Under the pieces are notes generated by a model, which saw nothing but the letters and a program-made list of their open reading frames with translations, had not been told where the DNA came from and did not search any database. The translations under genes and the position numbers were made by a program. Below are positions 35,064 to 43,773 of a stretch of DNA of 64,000 nucleotides, in pieces. Source of the DNA: Roseibium sp. TrichSKD4 (GTDB taxonomy: Bacteria > Pseudomonadota > Alphaproteobacteria > Rhizobiales > Stappiaceae); assembly GCF_000148725.1 (NCBI RefSeq), contig NZ_GL476315.1, forward strand, positions 133,173-197,172, read 5' to 3'. The first letter of the stretch is position 1. The number at the start of each line of letters is the position of its first letter.

Positions 35064-36134
35064 TTATTTTGCTGGGCTTATGTATGGAAACTCTTCGCGA
35101 TAGCGTTTTCCATCGTTTGCAAAATCGTCGATGGCCACACCATTCATCAATTGAAGCACGGTATTCATGGCGTCATCTTGAAGAGGGCGGCCATTGAGCT
35201 CATCGACCACATAGTTTGCTTTTGAACCAATGGTGTAGGTGATGACATCAGGCATTACCAAGTCCGCGACCGTTTGAGCGTATTCCATCTCCCGCCCCTT
35301 TTGAGAGCCTGAAACTGAAACAGCCCAGAAGGTATTGTTCACCACAGCCTGCCGGCGTTCTTCAACATCAAGATCGGGTCTATGTTGCTGGTGATCTTCT
35401 TGTACTGCCGGAGTGTCTGCCAGAAAAACGTATGGGAACAAGACGTTAGCCAATCGATCAACTTGTCGCCACTCACCCTTGTGCATTGTGGCTGTGGTTG
35501 TGAAATATTTTACCTTGTCGCCAAGCATGCTGTTTGGGATGTCTGCGACAATAAAGCTTGCAGTCGCATTGGCGAACAGGTCGCCGCCTTCCTTAAACGC
35601 GTCGGGTTTGAACTGGCCGCGCTGTCTGCTGTCATTAAAATCGGCTAAACCGATGCCATTTCCGAAAAACGGATCGTTTCCCCGTCCGGCCCAAATGCGG
35701 ATGCCACCGGTGATCTCGAAGGCTGCTCCTACTTTTCCCTGCCCAATCGGGTTTCCTTTTTCCCCTATGGGCGAATTGGGGGATGTGAGTTTGGACACCG
35801 TGATGTCTTCTCCAAGGAAAGAAAACGCGAGTGTCATGCCTGTTTTGAATTTTTCATCCCCGGCTATGTGGAGGTTATACAATCCGCCTTGCCCGAAAAC
35901 CACTCCGGCGGGAGGCTTGTTGGAGCCCGGTGTGCTTGGATTGGAGGAGAGGATGAATGACGTATATCCTTCAGTGCTTGATTGGAACACGTATGCGTCA
36001 TCGAGGTCATAGGCCGGATACATACTTTGCAGGCCGGATATAAAATGTCCAGCAGCTAGCGTGGGCGATGCGAAGGCTGACATAACGATGGCCGAAATCG
36101 CAAAAACTGTCCCATTTGAATTCCCTATTTTCAT
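35064..36134 (-). CDS. secreted DUF4331-family protein
   Basis: This 356-aa protein has a signal peptide (cleavage near TLAA|GH) and the DUF4331 features: an Asp-rich start (YPAYDLDDAYVFQSSTEGYT), the middle RIWAGRGNDPFFGNGIGLAD and the C-terminal VDELNGRPLQDDAMNTVLQL, then MNGVAIDDFANDGK. The function of the family is unknown. AGGGA lies before ATG 36134. The P460 gene follows downstream on the same strand, so they are probably co-transcribed; a LysR gene is divergent upstream. Confidence 0.85.
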   Translation of the reverse strand: MKIGNSNGTVFAISAIVMSAFASPTLAAGHFISGLQSMYPAYDLDDAYVFQSSTEGYTSFILSSNPSTPGSNKPPAGVVFGQGGLYNLHIAGDEKFKTGMTLAFSFLGEDITVSKLTSPNSPIGEKGNPIGQGKVGAAFEITGGIRIWAGRGNDPFFGNGIGLADFNDSRQRGQFKPDAFKEGGDLFANATASFIVADIPNSMLGDKVKYFTTTATMHKGEWRQVDRLANVLFPYVFLADTPAVQEDHQQHRPDLDVEERRQAVVNNTFWAVSVSGSQKGREMEYAQTVADLVMPDVITYTIGSKANYVVDELNGRPLQDDAMNTVLQLMNGVAIDDFANDGKRYREEFPYISPAK

Positions 36135-36341
36135 ATGCACGGTCCCTGAACTCGCTCAATTGACTTTTCGCTTCGACAGAAACACAAACTCGGTTTTTCT
36201 GTCGCCTCGGAGAATAGACCGCCAACATTGATTGAAAAGGAATAGAATTTATAACCGACGTATGCGGTTGTTACGAAGGTGGCACCCAAATAATATTGTG
36301 CTTGGATAAGCATCGGTTTCTCGATACGAGGCGCGCTCAGG

Positions 36342-37226
36342 TTGGATACAAAGCAAATCGGATATTTCGTTACTCTTGCGCAGACGCTGAATTTTTCAGA
36401 CGCAGCAGACATTCACAAAGTGACGCAGCCGGCCTTGACCAAAGCAATTCAACGGCTGGAAAAGGACCTCGGTGGCATGCTCATTCATCGGGATGGAAAA
36501 GATACTAGACTCACGTCCTTAGGGCGAATGGTTTTGCCCGATTTTACTTCAATTGCAAATATGGAAGAACGGGCACGGGAGTTGGCGAACGCCATTACAA
36601 TTGGGTATCAAGACAAAATCCGAATTGGGCTCGCCAGCACTATTATTCCCCAACAGTCTTCGGAGATTCTGAGAAGAATTTTTGCTGAAGTTCCAAAATC
36701 AAAGATCGTTTTTGATGTCGTTAAACCAATAGAACTGAACAAGCTTATCCTATCCGGAAAACTGGACTGCTGTTTCTGGTCCGATTTTGGGTACGAAAAT
36801 ATCAAACTATCGACAATCAAGCTTTACAGTGAACGGCTGCTGTTGGCATGCAGCCCCGATCATAGGTTCGCATCGATGGAAAGCGTTCCCATTAAAGAGC
36901 TCCAACAGGAACACTACCTAGAAAGAACGAATTGCGAGTTCCGCGATACTGCACGCGAAATTCTTGCCAGATATGGAACTTCGGTGAGGCCTGTGGCCGA
37001 ATCTGCGAGAGAGGATTGGATTCAGCACATGGTGATGAACAACCTAGGTGTCACCACGCTACCGGAACATTCTAGGCTGTTTTCAGCACTAGTTGTTAAG
37101 CCAATAGTGGGGCTCAACCTTGGTAGAAATGTTCATTTTGTCATGATTTCGGGATCTACTGCCTCCGAAGGTGCCAAGAAGATCGAGAATATAGTGAAGG
37201 AAACTCACTTTGCGCGACGGTCCTGA
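36342..37226 (+). CDS. LysR-family regulator next to the DUF4331/P460 pair
   Basis: This 294-aa LysR protein shows YFVTLAQTLNFSDAADIHKV and TQPALTKAIQRLEKDLGG in the HTH and an effector domain starting KIRIGLASTIIPQQSSEILR. It is divergent from the DUF4331 gene with a 207-base gap, the common arrangement of a LysR regulator and its target operon. Confidence 0.9.
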   Translation: MDTKQIGYFVTLAQTLNFSDAADIHKVTQPALTKAIQRLEKDLGGMLIHRDGKDTRLTSLGRMVLPDFTSIANMEERARELANAITIGYQDKIRIGLASTIIPQQSSEILRRIFAEVPKSKIVFDVVKPIELNKLILSGKLDCCFWSDFGYENIKLSTIKLYSERLLLACSPDHRFASMESVPIKELQQEHYLERTNCEFRDTAREILARYGTSVRPVAESAREDWIQHMVMNNLGVTTLPEHSRLFSALVVKPIVGLNLGRNVHFVMISGSTASEGAKKIENIVKETHFARRS

Positions 37227-37242
37227 CACCAATAATTTTCGT

Positions 37243-37704
37243 TCAAAAATGCAAATATGCTTTTTCTATGACTTCCTTCAGGACAAAGAAACTTCTCAGC
37301 TGGCGGACGTTGGGTAGCGTTAGTAACTGGGCACGGTGCCGATTGTTGAAATCGGCAATGTCCTTTACGCGGATTTTTAAAAAATAGTCAAAGTCTCCTG
37401 CAACGCAGTGGCATTCGAGGACAAATGGGAAACGGGCAATTTCAGCTTCAAAGTCCGCGAAACTCTCAGGTGTTGATTGATCCAGTATAGCGCCGACCAA
37501 AACCAGTACGCCAAGATCTACGGCTTCAGGTCTTACACGCGCTGAAACCCCATCGATGATGCCCTCATCAAAGAGGCGCTGGATACGCCGATGACAAGTC
37601 GCTGCGCTGACATTCACCTGGGCCGCAATATCGGCATTGCTCATGCGACCGTCTGTCTGCAGGTACCTAAGAATCTTACGATCGATTTTGTCGAGATCGG
37701 ACAT
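37243..37704 (-). CDS. acdR: Lrp/AsnC-family regulator, probable AcdR
   Basis: This 153-aa protein has the AsnC-type HTH (DKIDRKILRYLQTDGRMSNA, then DIAAQVNVSAATCHRRIQRL) and the RAM ligand-binding domain (VLECHCVAGDFDYFLKIRVK). It is divergent from acdS across 157 bases, the arrangement of acdR-acdS in rhizobia and pseudomonads, where AcdR senses ACC/leucine and activates acdS. The name is by position and family. Confidence 0.85.
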   Translation of the reverse strand: MSDLDKIDRKILRYLQTDGRMSNADIAAQVNVSAATCHRRIQRLFDEGIIDGVSARVRPEAVDLGVLVLVGAILDQSTPESFADFEAEIARFPFVLECHCVAGDFDYFLKIRVKDIADFNNRHRAQLLTLPNVRQLRSFFVLKEVIEKAYLHF

Positions 37705-37861
37705 GAAAGAATCTTCCGAATAATCTGAATAATTTCTGTCATTGAGCGTTAATTGACAGGACTAATGAAGGAAGACAAGAAAAAAGCCTTCAAAATAGAG
37801 AGTACATTTCATTATTGCTTCGTTAGGGTTTCTCGAGCGCTCAATGCTGGGAGAAAATGCA

Positions 37862-38878
37862 ATGAAGCTATCTAAATTCGAACGATATCCGTTGACTTTT
37901 GGTCCGACGCCCATCGAATTTTTGCCGCGACTATCTGATGCTATTGGAGCGGAAGTCGAATTTTACGCGAAGCGGGAAGATTGCAACTCTGGGCTCGCGT
38001 TAGGTGGCAACAAGCTCCGCAAGCTCGAGTATATAGTACCGGATGCAGTGGCTTCCGGTGCAGACACGTTGGTTTCAATTGGGGGTGTCCAATCCAATCA
38101 TACTCGGATGGTTGCGGCGACCGCGGCAAAGATAGGCATGAAATGCGTCGTAATACAGGAAAGCTGGGTGCCTCACGATGACGCGGTTTATGACCGAGTC
38201 GGCAATATCCTTATGACCCGACTTATGGGTGCTGACAGCCGTCTTGTAGATGACGGGTTTGATATTGGCATTCGTCGGAGCTGGGAAGAGGCGATGCAGT
38301 CCGTCCGGGATGCCGGAGGTGTTCCCTATGCAATACCAGCAGGGGCTTCAGTCCATAAATATGGGGGGTTGGGTTATGCGAATTTTGCTGAGGAGGTGCG
38401 CTCTCAGGAAGCCGATCTGGGCTTCAGGTTCGACTATGTTGTTGTTTGCTGTGTGACCGGTTCAACACAGGGCGGAATGATCGTCGGGTTCGCAGCAGAC
38501 AACCGCGCCGACCGGGTAATCGGGATAGATGCTTCTGGGACGCCGGATCAATTGCGTGTGCAAATGCGCGGTATCGTCGATACGACCGCAAAACTGGTCG
38601 AGTTGGGCAGAGCGGTTCGCGAAGACGAGATTGTAATCAAAAAAGATTACGCCTATCCCTCCTACGGGGTTCCAAGCTCGGAAACCAATGACGCCATCCG
38701 TCTAGCCGCGCGAACAGAAGCGATGATTACTGATCCGGTTTATGAGGGAAAGTCTATGCAAGGAATGATCGACTTGGCGAAGAAGGGATTTTTTCCAAAA
38801 GGTTCCAAGGTTCTCTATGCCCATCTAGGCGGAGTTCCGGCGATCAATGGATACAGTTACACCTATCGAAATGGCTGA
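37862..38878 (+). CDS. acdS: 1-aminocyclopropane-1-carboxylate (ACC) deaminase
   Basis: AcdS is a PLP enzyme that cleaves the plant ethylene precursor ACC to alpha-ketobutyrate and ammonia. At 338 aa the length is exact for AcdS. It has Lys51 ([10 protein letters not shown]), Ser78 ([10 protein letters not shown]), Tyr294, Glu295 (DPVYEGKSM) and Leu322 (YAHLGGVPA), the set that separates true ACC deaminase from D-cysteine desulfhydrase. The ATG at 37862 is chosen over 37844 because numbering then matches the family exactly. It lies on the integrated element with its regulator. Confidence 0.96.
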   Translation: MKLSKFERYPLTFGPTPIEFLPRLSDAIGAEVEFYAKREDCNSGLALGGNKLRKLEYIVPDAVASGADTLVSIGGVQSNHTRMVAATAAKIGMKCVVIQESWVPHDDAVYDRVGNILMTRLMGADSRLVDDGFDIGIRRSWEEAMQSVRDAGGVPYAIPAGASVHKYGGLGYANFAEEVRSQEADLGFRFDYVVVCCVTGSTQGGMIVGFAADNRADRVIGIDASGTPDQLRVQMRGIVDTTAKLVELGRAVREDEIVIKKDYAYPSYGVPSSETNDAIRLAARTEAMITDPVYEGKSMQGMIDLAKKGFFPKGSKVLYAHLGGVPAINGYSYTYRNG

Positions 38879-39009
38879 CAACGCGCACCTGCTCATTAGA
38901 TGTACCTATCAAAGGGTATTTCTGGTTTGAACGAAACAAATCCAATTAGGGCAGCACTGGTTTAGAGCATTTCAACCTGTGTCATTTGCCGTGTCGATTG
39001 ATTAACAAG

Positions 39010-39039
39010 AGCGGGGCCGTTTATCTCGGCCCCGCTTTT
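39010..39039. terminator. rho-independent terminator between acdS and the RTX fragment
   Basis: A 10-bp GC-rich stem AGCGGGGCCG / CGGCCCCGCT with a 7-base loop and TTTT on the + strand. Confidence 0.85.
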
Positions 39040-39043
39040 CCCA

Positions 39044-39418
39044 TCATACAAAGTGGAAGTCATCCAACTGCAACTGGCCGTCAATGCTATTGGTCGCGTC
39101 CGCCCCCCAGACAACATTGTTGCCGCTACCCATTTGAGCATTTTCAAATGCGCCTTGGGCCAGGGAGTATTGGCGATCGTCTGTGCCGAGATAAATCAGG
39201 GTGTCGATTCGCGCATCGCCTGAGAACCAGATGTCGTCTGCATCTGCATAGACAGTGTCGTTTCCATCGCCGCCCATAAGTGAATCTGCGCCTGATCCGC
39301 CGATCAAGGTGTCGTCGCCACCGTAGCCATGGATTACATCATTTCCGGCCTGCCCGCCTATGATGCTGTGACCAGCTGTTCCCCAGACGGTGTTATTGCC
39401 GGCGCGCCAACTCGTCTC
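39044..39418 (-). pseudogene. RTX (hemolysin-type calcium-binding repeat) C-terminal fragment
   Basis: A 5'-truncated open frame with three nonapeptide-repeat rows (GGQAGNDVI, GYGGDDTLI, GGSGADSLMGGDGNDTV) that bind calcium in secreted type I substrates. It has no start codon upstream of the repeats; the frame is closed by TGA just upstream at 39419. The natural C-terminus (DGQLQLDDFHFV) is kept. It is the remnant of a larger secreted protein cut during rearrangement near the element's right end. Confidence 0.75.
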
Positions 39419-39542
39419 TCAATCCATGGTTTGTTTTTCGCATCCTCACTCAAGGAAACTTATGCGCGAGTTTCTATTCGATGCCCAATGCGCACGAAAC
39501 AGTGAGCAGAAATGGGGAACATAGATCGAACAACGCTGTGTC

Positions 39543-39571
39543 AAACTTGTGTCAATTTCTGGCACAAGTTT
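39543..39571. repeat. inverted repeat near attR
   Basis: AAACTTGTG and CACAAGTTT are perfect 9-bp arms around an 11-base spacer, 118 bases inside attR. It may be an arm-type integrase/excisionase site or a terminator-like hairpin; there is no T-run. Confidence 0.6.
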
Positions 39572-39653
39572 CAGCTTTGTTCCGCAAGGTTTGGTTAGGT
39601 CCAGCAAGAACCTGCAAGTGTTGGGTCAAAAAACCTAGGTTTTTCAATGTGAA

Positions 39654-39682
39654 TTGACAGCGGTCCTCTATTTCAGTTAGTC
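39654..39682 (+). promoter_or_regulatory. element-borne promoter for serC (candidate)
   Basis: TTGACA lies 35 bases before the 26-bp core, with TTAGTC/TAGTCC 17-18 bases later. The native left flank has TTGACG 34 bases before the core. This element-end promoter would start transcription at about the first base of the serC leader hairpin. Confidence 0.55.
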
Positions 39683-39688
39683 CAGTAA

Positions 39689-39714
39689 GTGGGACACCCC
39701 TCCCCAACGAGGGG
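39689..39714 (+). repeat. right attachment site (attR), 26-bp direct repeat
   Basis: Perfect copy of 14144-14169, continuous with the rest of the serC leader. Confidence 0.88.
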
Positions 39715-39735
39715 CACCTATCTGGAAGGGTAGTT
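39689..39735 (+). ncRNA. serC leader RNA (serC-motif-like cis-regulatory element)
   Basis: Two short hairpins sit directly before the serC start: CCCCTC / GAGGGG (39697-39714) and CTATC / GGGTAG (about 39718-39733). This agrees with the serC RNA motif described upstream of serC-serA in Alphaproteobacteria, which is presumed cis-regulatory. I recognise it by position and shape, not by a covariance search. Confidence 0.65.
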
Positions 39736-39737
39736 AC

Positions 39738-40916
39738 ATGACTGGAAGTACTTCGAAGCCGGATAATCGTCCGGCTAATTCGCATTTTTCGTCCGGACCT
39801 TGCTCAAAACGTCCGGGTTGGAGCCTTCAAGGGCTGTCTGACGCGCCGCTCGGTCGGTCTCATCGCGCAAAAATAGGCAAAGCCAAGCTTGCTGAAGCGA
39901 TTGAGGTGACGCGCTCGGTGCTTAATGTTCCTGATGAATATCGTATTGGCATTGTGCCTGCCTCCGATACCGGAGCGGTCGAAATGGCCATGTGGTCTTT
40001 GCTGGGAGAGCGCCCGGTCGACATGCTGGCGTGGGAAAGCTTCGGGGCAGGTTGGGTAACCGACGTGGTTAAACAGCTGAAACTGGATGATGCGCGTAAG
40101 CTTGAAGCGCCCTATGGCGAGCTGCCAGACCTCTCGAGCGTTAATTTTGATCATGATGTTGTCTTCACATGGAATGGCACCACCTCCGGGGTCCGCGTTC
40201 CAAACGGTGACTGGATTGCAGATGACCGAGAAGGACTGACCATTTGCGATGCAACGTCAGCTGCTTTCGCTCAGGATCTGGATTTTTCCAAGCTCGATGT
40301 GGTGACTTTCTCTTGGCAGAAGGTGCTTGGTGGGGAAGGAGGGCATGGTGTCCTCATTCTAAGCCCTCGAGCTGTCGAGCGCCTCGAGACGTATTCCCCT
40401 CCTTGGCCGTTGCCTAAAATCTTCCGTTTGACGAAGGGTGGGAAACTAATTGAGGGCATTTTCCGAGGGGAAACCATCAACACGCCATCCATGTTGTGTG
40501 TTGAAGATTACCTAGACGCCTTGAAGTGGGCCCAATCGCTTGGGGGGCTTTCCGCTCTTATCAAGCGTGCGGATACCAGCCTTTCGGTTCTGGATCATTG
40601 GGTTTCCAAAACGGATTGGGTGGATTTTCTTGCCGCAGATCCGGCGACACGGTCCAATACATCGATTTGCCTGAAGGTCGTTGATCCCGACGTGTCTGCC
40701 TTACCGCAAGATCAACAATCGGCTTTTGCTAAGTCCATCGTCTCTCTCCTTGAGGCGGAAGGCGTTGCTTTCGATATTGGCTCCTATCGCGATGCGCCTG
40801 CTGGCCTTCGTATCTGGACTGGTGCAACCGTTGAAAGCTCTGATGTTGAGGCGCTAACTGCCTGGCTCGACTGGGCCTATGCGGAAGCCAAAATCCAGCT
40901 TCAAAAAGCGGCCTGA
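39738..40916 (+). CDS. serC: phosphoserine aminotransferase SerC
   Basis: SerC converts 3-phosphohydroxypyruvate to phosphoserine with glutamate. This 392-aa class V aminotransferase is of the alphaproteobacterial type: [20 protein letters not shown] near the N-terminus, [20 protein letters not shown] with the PLP Lys, and [20 protein letters not shown]. It is the first gene of the serC-serA pair. The integrated element ends 24 bases before its start. Confidence 0.96.
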   Translation: MTGSTSKPDNRPANSHFSSGPCSKRPGWSLQGLSDAPLGRSHRAKIGKAKLAEAIEVTRSVLNVPDEYRIGIVPASDTGAVEMAMWSLLGERPVDMLAWESFGAGWVTDVVKQLKLDDARKLEAPYGELPDLSSVNFDHDVVFTWNGTTSGVRVPNGDWIADDREGLTICDATSAAFAQDLDFSKLDVVTFSWQKVLGGEGGHGVLILSPRAVERLETYSPPWPLPKIFRLTKGGKLIEGIFRGETINTPSMLCVEDYLDALKWAQSLGGLSALIKRADTSLSVLDHWVSKTDWVDFLAADPATRSNTSICLKVVDPDVSALPQDQQSAFAKSIVSLLEAEGVAFDIGSYRDAPAGLRIWTGATVESSDVEALTAWLDWAYAEAKIQLQKAA

Positions 40917-40997
40917 GGGCCTCCTTTTCCTGAAACGGGCGGAGGGCGGCCTTATCGCTGCCCGCTTACGAAAAAATTCAGTCTGAAAGAGGCCAAT

Positions 40998-42584
40998 ATG
41001 GCACCTAAAGTACTTATTTCCGACAAATTGTCGGAAGCCGCTGTCCAGATCTTCAAGGATCGGGGCGTCGATGTCGATTTCTTGCCAGATGTTGGCAAGG
41101 ATAAGGAAAAACTTGCAGAAATCATCGGCGAGTATGACGGCTTGGCCATTCGCTCTGCCACCAAGGTCACCGAGAAGATCATTGTTCATGCCGATCAGTT
41201 AAAGGTGGTTGGGCGCGCTGGCATTGGCGTAGATAATATCGATATTCCGAAAGCGACGGCGCGCGGAATTATCGTTATGAACACGCCGTTTGGTAATGCG
41301 ATCACCACTGCTGAACATGCTATTGCGATGATGATGGCAGTGGCGCGACAGATCCCAGCTGCCGACGCATCAACGCAAGCCGGCAAGTGGGAAAAGTCCC
41401 GTTTCATGGGCACAGAGCTAACGGGCAAAACGCTTGGGCTCATCGGCTGCGGCAATATTGGGTCAATCGTTGCAGATCGTGCGCAAGGGCTGAAAATGAA
41501 GGTGATTGCGTTTGATCCCTTCCTCACGCCTGAACGGGCAGCAGACCTTGGAGTTGAAAAGGTCACTCTCGAACAGCTCTTCCCACAGGCAGATGTAATC
41601 ACGCTGCATACGCCTTTAACCGACAAAACCCGGAATATTGTTGATGAGAAGGCCATCGCTTCCATGAAGTCGGGAGCCTATCTTGTGAACTGTGCCCGGG
41701 GCGGTTTGGTTGATGAGCAAGCCGTTCGATCTGCGCTTGATAGTGGCAAGCTTGGTGGTGCGGCCTTTGACGTTTTTGTTGAAGAACCAGCCACGGAAAA
41801 TGTTTTGTTCGGCGCACCCAATTTTGTGTCCACACCTCACTTGGGCGCGGCAACCTCAGAAGCGCAGGAAAACGTTGCTCTGCAGGTCGCCGAACAAATG
41901 TGCGATTACCTCCTGCATGGGGCGGTCAGCAATGCCCTCAATATGCCGTCAATCACGGCGGAAGAAGCCCCGAAACTGGTACCATTTGTGCGTTTGGCTG
42001 AACAATTGGGGTCCTTTGCCGGGCAGTTGACAGAGACAGGCATCAAGGAAATTCGCCTGGAATATGCGGGTGTTGTTTCCGACATGAAAACCGAAGCTCT
42101 GACGGCGGCTGCTCTCAGCGGGCTTTTGACGCCACTTTTGCAAACGGTGAACATGGTGTCTGCACCGGTTTTCGCGAAAGAACGTGGTATTGAGGTTGCT
42201 GAAGTCAAGCGTGGCAAGCGCGGGGCTTATGAAACCTATATCCGGCTGACGCTTGTGTCAGAGACCCAAGAGCGATCTGTTGCTGGAACTGTATTCGCTG
42301 ACGGACGGCCGCGCATCATTCAGGTCAAGGGCATCAATATGGAAGCCGGACTGAGCGAGCACATGCTGTATATCACCAACGAGGACAAGCCCGGTTTTAT
42401 CGGCCAGTTGGGTATGGAGCTCGGTAGCAATGGTGTGAATATTGCTTCGTTCAACTTGGGGAGAACTGCGCCGGGTGAGGATGCAATATGTTTGATTGAG
42501 GTTGATGGTGAAGTGCCTGCCAGCATTATGGCACGCCTCTCTGCAGTGCCACATGTCAAACAGGTCAAGGCGCTTCAGTTTTAG
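40998..42584 (+). CDS. serA: D-3-phosphoglycerate dehydrogenase SerA
   Basis: SerA catalyses the first step of serine synthesis. The 528-aa long-form enzyme has the substrate domain start (KVLISDKLSEAAVQIFKDRG), the NAD-binding motif GLIGCGNIGSIVADRA, the catalytic residues in NCARGGLVDE and PHLGAATSEAQENVA, an intervening domain, and a C-terminal ACT domain (ITNEDKPGFIGQLGMELGSN) for serine feedback. It lies 81 bases after serC and is convergent with the next gene, overlapping it by 4 bases. Confidence 0.97.
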   Translation: MAPKVLISDKLSEAAVQIFKDRGVDVDFLPDVGKDKEKLAEIIGEYDGLAIRSATKVTEKIIVHADQLKVVGRAGIGVDNIDIPKATARGIIVMNTPFGNAITTAEHAIAMMMAVARQIPAADASTQAGKWEKSRFMGTELTGKTLGLIGCGNIGSIVADRAQGLKMKVIAFDPFLTPERAADLGVEKVTLEQLFPQADVITLHTPLTDKTRNIVDEKAIASMKSGAYLVNCARGGLVDEQAVRSALDSGKLGGAAFDVFVEEPATENVLFGAPNFVSTPHLGAATSEAQENVALQVAEQMCDYLLHGAVSNALNMPSITAEEAPKLVPFVRLAEQLGSFAGQLTETGIKEIRLEYAGVVSDMKTEALTAAALSGLLTPLLQTVNMVSAPVFAKERGIEVAEVKRGKRGAYETYIRLTLVSETQERSVAGTVFADGRPRIIQVKGINMEAGLSEHMLYITNEDKPGFIGQLGMELGSNGVNIASFNLGRTAPGEDAICLIEVDGEVPASIMARLSAVPHVKQVKALQF

Positions 42585-43483
42585 ACTTTGCGTTTCTGGA
42601 TGGCGGGAAGCCGCAGCACCCTGCCATCCAACAACAACAGGCCAAGCAATAGGCAGGTAAACCCGGCGATTTGCACGGCAACAAGCTTCTCGCCCAGCAG
42701 CAGGTAGCCGAATAGAACCGTATTGGCCGGTATAAGCAGGGTTACCAGGGCCGCATTTGTTGCTCCTGCTTGGGCCAACAAGCGAAAGTAGATCAAATAG
42801 GCTGCAGCGGTGGCGACGACGCCAAGCGCGATGACATTCGCCCACGCTACTGCACTTGTTGTTATCGGGGACCAGCTTCCCGCGAAAACAATCGCCGGGA
42901 CCAATAACAAAACGGTTGAACCGGTCAGCTGCCCCGTTGCTGAAACGATCGGTGGTGTGCCTTTAAAGCGTTTTGCATAGGCGGCTGCAAGACCATAGGA
43001 AACTGCTGCGCCTAGGCAAGCGATCTGAGCCCAAACCGGTGAACTTTCCAGGTCGGAGAAGCCGGATGAAAGAATAAGGGCAACGCCTGCAAATCCGGCA
43101 AACACACCGAGAAATCGATGCAGGGCAATGGCTTCTTGCTTCTGCCAAACGCCTGCTATCAGAAACGCGAATATCGGGGTCGTTGCATTCAAGATCGCGG
43201 CCAATCCTGCTGCGATCTGTGTTTGCCCCCAGAACAAAAGCGAAAACGGGACTGCATTGTTCAATAGCCCCATGACCAAAAATGGGACCATGGCGCTAAG
43301 GGACCAATTGAAGCGGTGGCCGGTCATGTAAAGGGCGATGTGCAAGACAGCAGCGGCCGAAGCGACGCGCAAGAATGCCAACATGAGCGGCTGAATTTCA
43401 CTGACAGCAACTTTTGCAAACAAAAAGGCTCCAGCCCAGATGAGGCTTAAGATACAAAGGAGTGCCCAGTTTTTCGCGTTCAT
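42581..43483 (-). CDS. DMT-superfamily (EamA) transporter
   Basis: This 300-aa protein has ten transmembrane segments in two EamA repeats (ALLCILSLIWAGAFLFAKVA; AQIACLGAAVSYGLAAAYAK). Such proteins export amino acids or other metabolites. Substrate unknown; convergence with serA suggests, but does not show, a link to amino acids. The start at 43483 has GGAGGATCAA upstream and is preferred to 43537. Confidence 0.92.
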   Translation of the reverse strand: MNAKNWALLCILSLIWAGAFLFAKVAVSEIQPLMLAFLRVASAAAVLHIALYMTGHRFNWSLSAMVPFLVMGLLNNAVPFSLLFWGQTQIAAGLAAILNATTPIFAFLIAGVWQKQEAIALHRFLGVFAGFAGVALILSSGFSDLESSPVWAQIACLGAAVSYGLAAAYAKRFKGTPPIVSATGQLTGSTVLLLVPAIVFAGSWSPITTSAVAWANVIALGVVATAAAYLIYFRLLAQAGATNAALVTLLIPANTVLFGYLLLGEKLVAVQIAGFTCLLLGLLLLDGRVLRLPAIQKRKV

Positions 43484-43773
43484 TTGATCCTCCGCAGGTC
43501 TCAGCCAGATGTGCCCGAGATTTGGCGGGTAGACCACCCGAAATGCGATGTTCGTCTAAATGCGTGTCATTTTTGGAATTTGGCACCCCGTCACTCAGGT
43601 CAAGTGACTGATGTTTATCGGAAAAAACGACATCTACGAAAAACGTCACAATTGGCTCGCCAGCGCAGCGGCAAATGTCTATAGTCCGCCGCGTTTGCCC
43701 CGGAGGTTGTCTGGGGCTTTGAGTGTTTGCACCTTCGGGTGCCAATTGCCGCTTCAGGAGGGCGTTGCAGGAT

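Larger units (their letters stand above)
14144..39714. mobile_element. 25.5-kb integrated element (defective prophage plus cargo) in the serC leader
   Basis: The element is bounded by perfect 26-bp direct repeats and has an outward-facing integrase at its left end. Removing it fuses 14169 to 39715 and rebuilds a complete serC leader: promoter, hairpin 1, hairpin 2, serC start. It contains phage integration, immunity, tail and lysis genes (14201-30831) and about 8 kb of non-phage genes (31134-39418). Phage terminase, portal, capsid, sheath, baseplate and tail-fibre genes are absent, so it should not make particles on its own. Confidence 0.85.
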
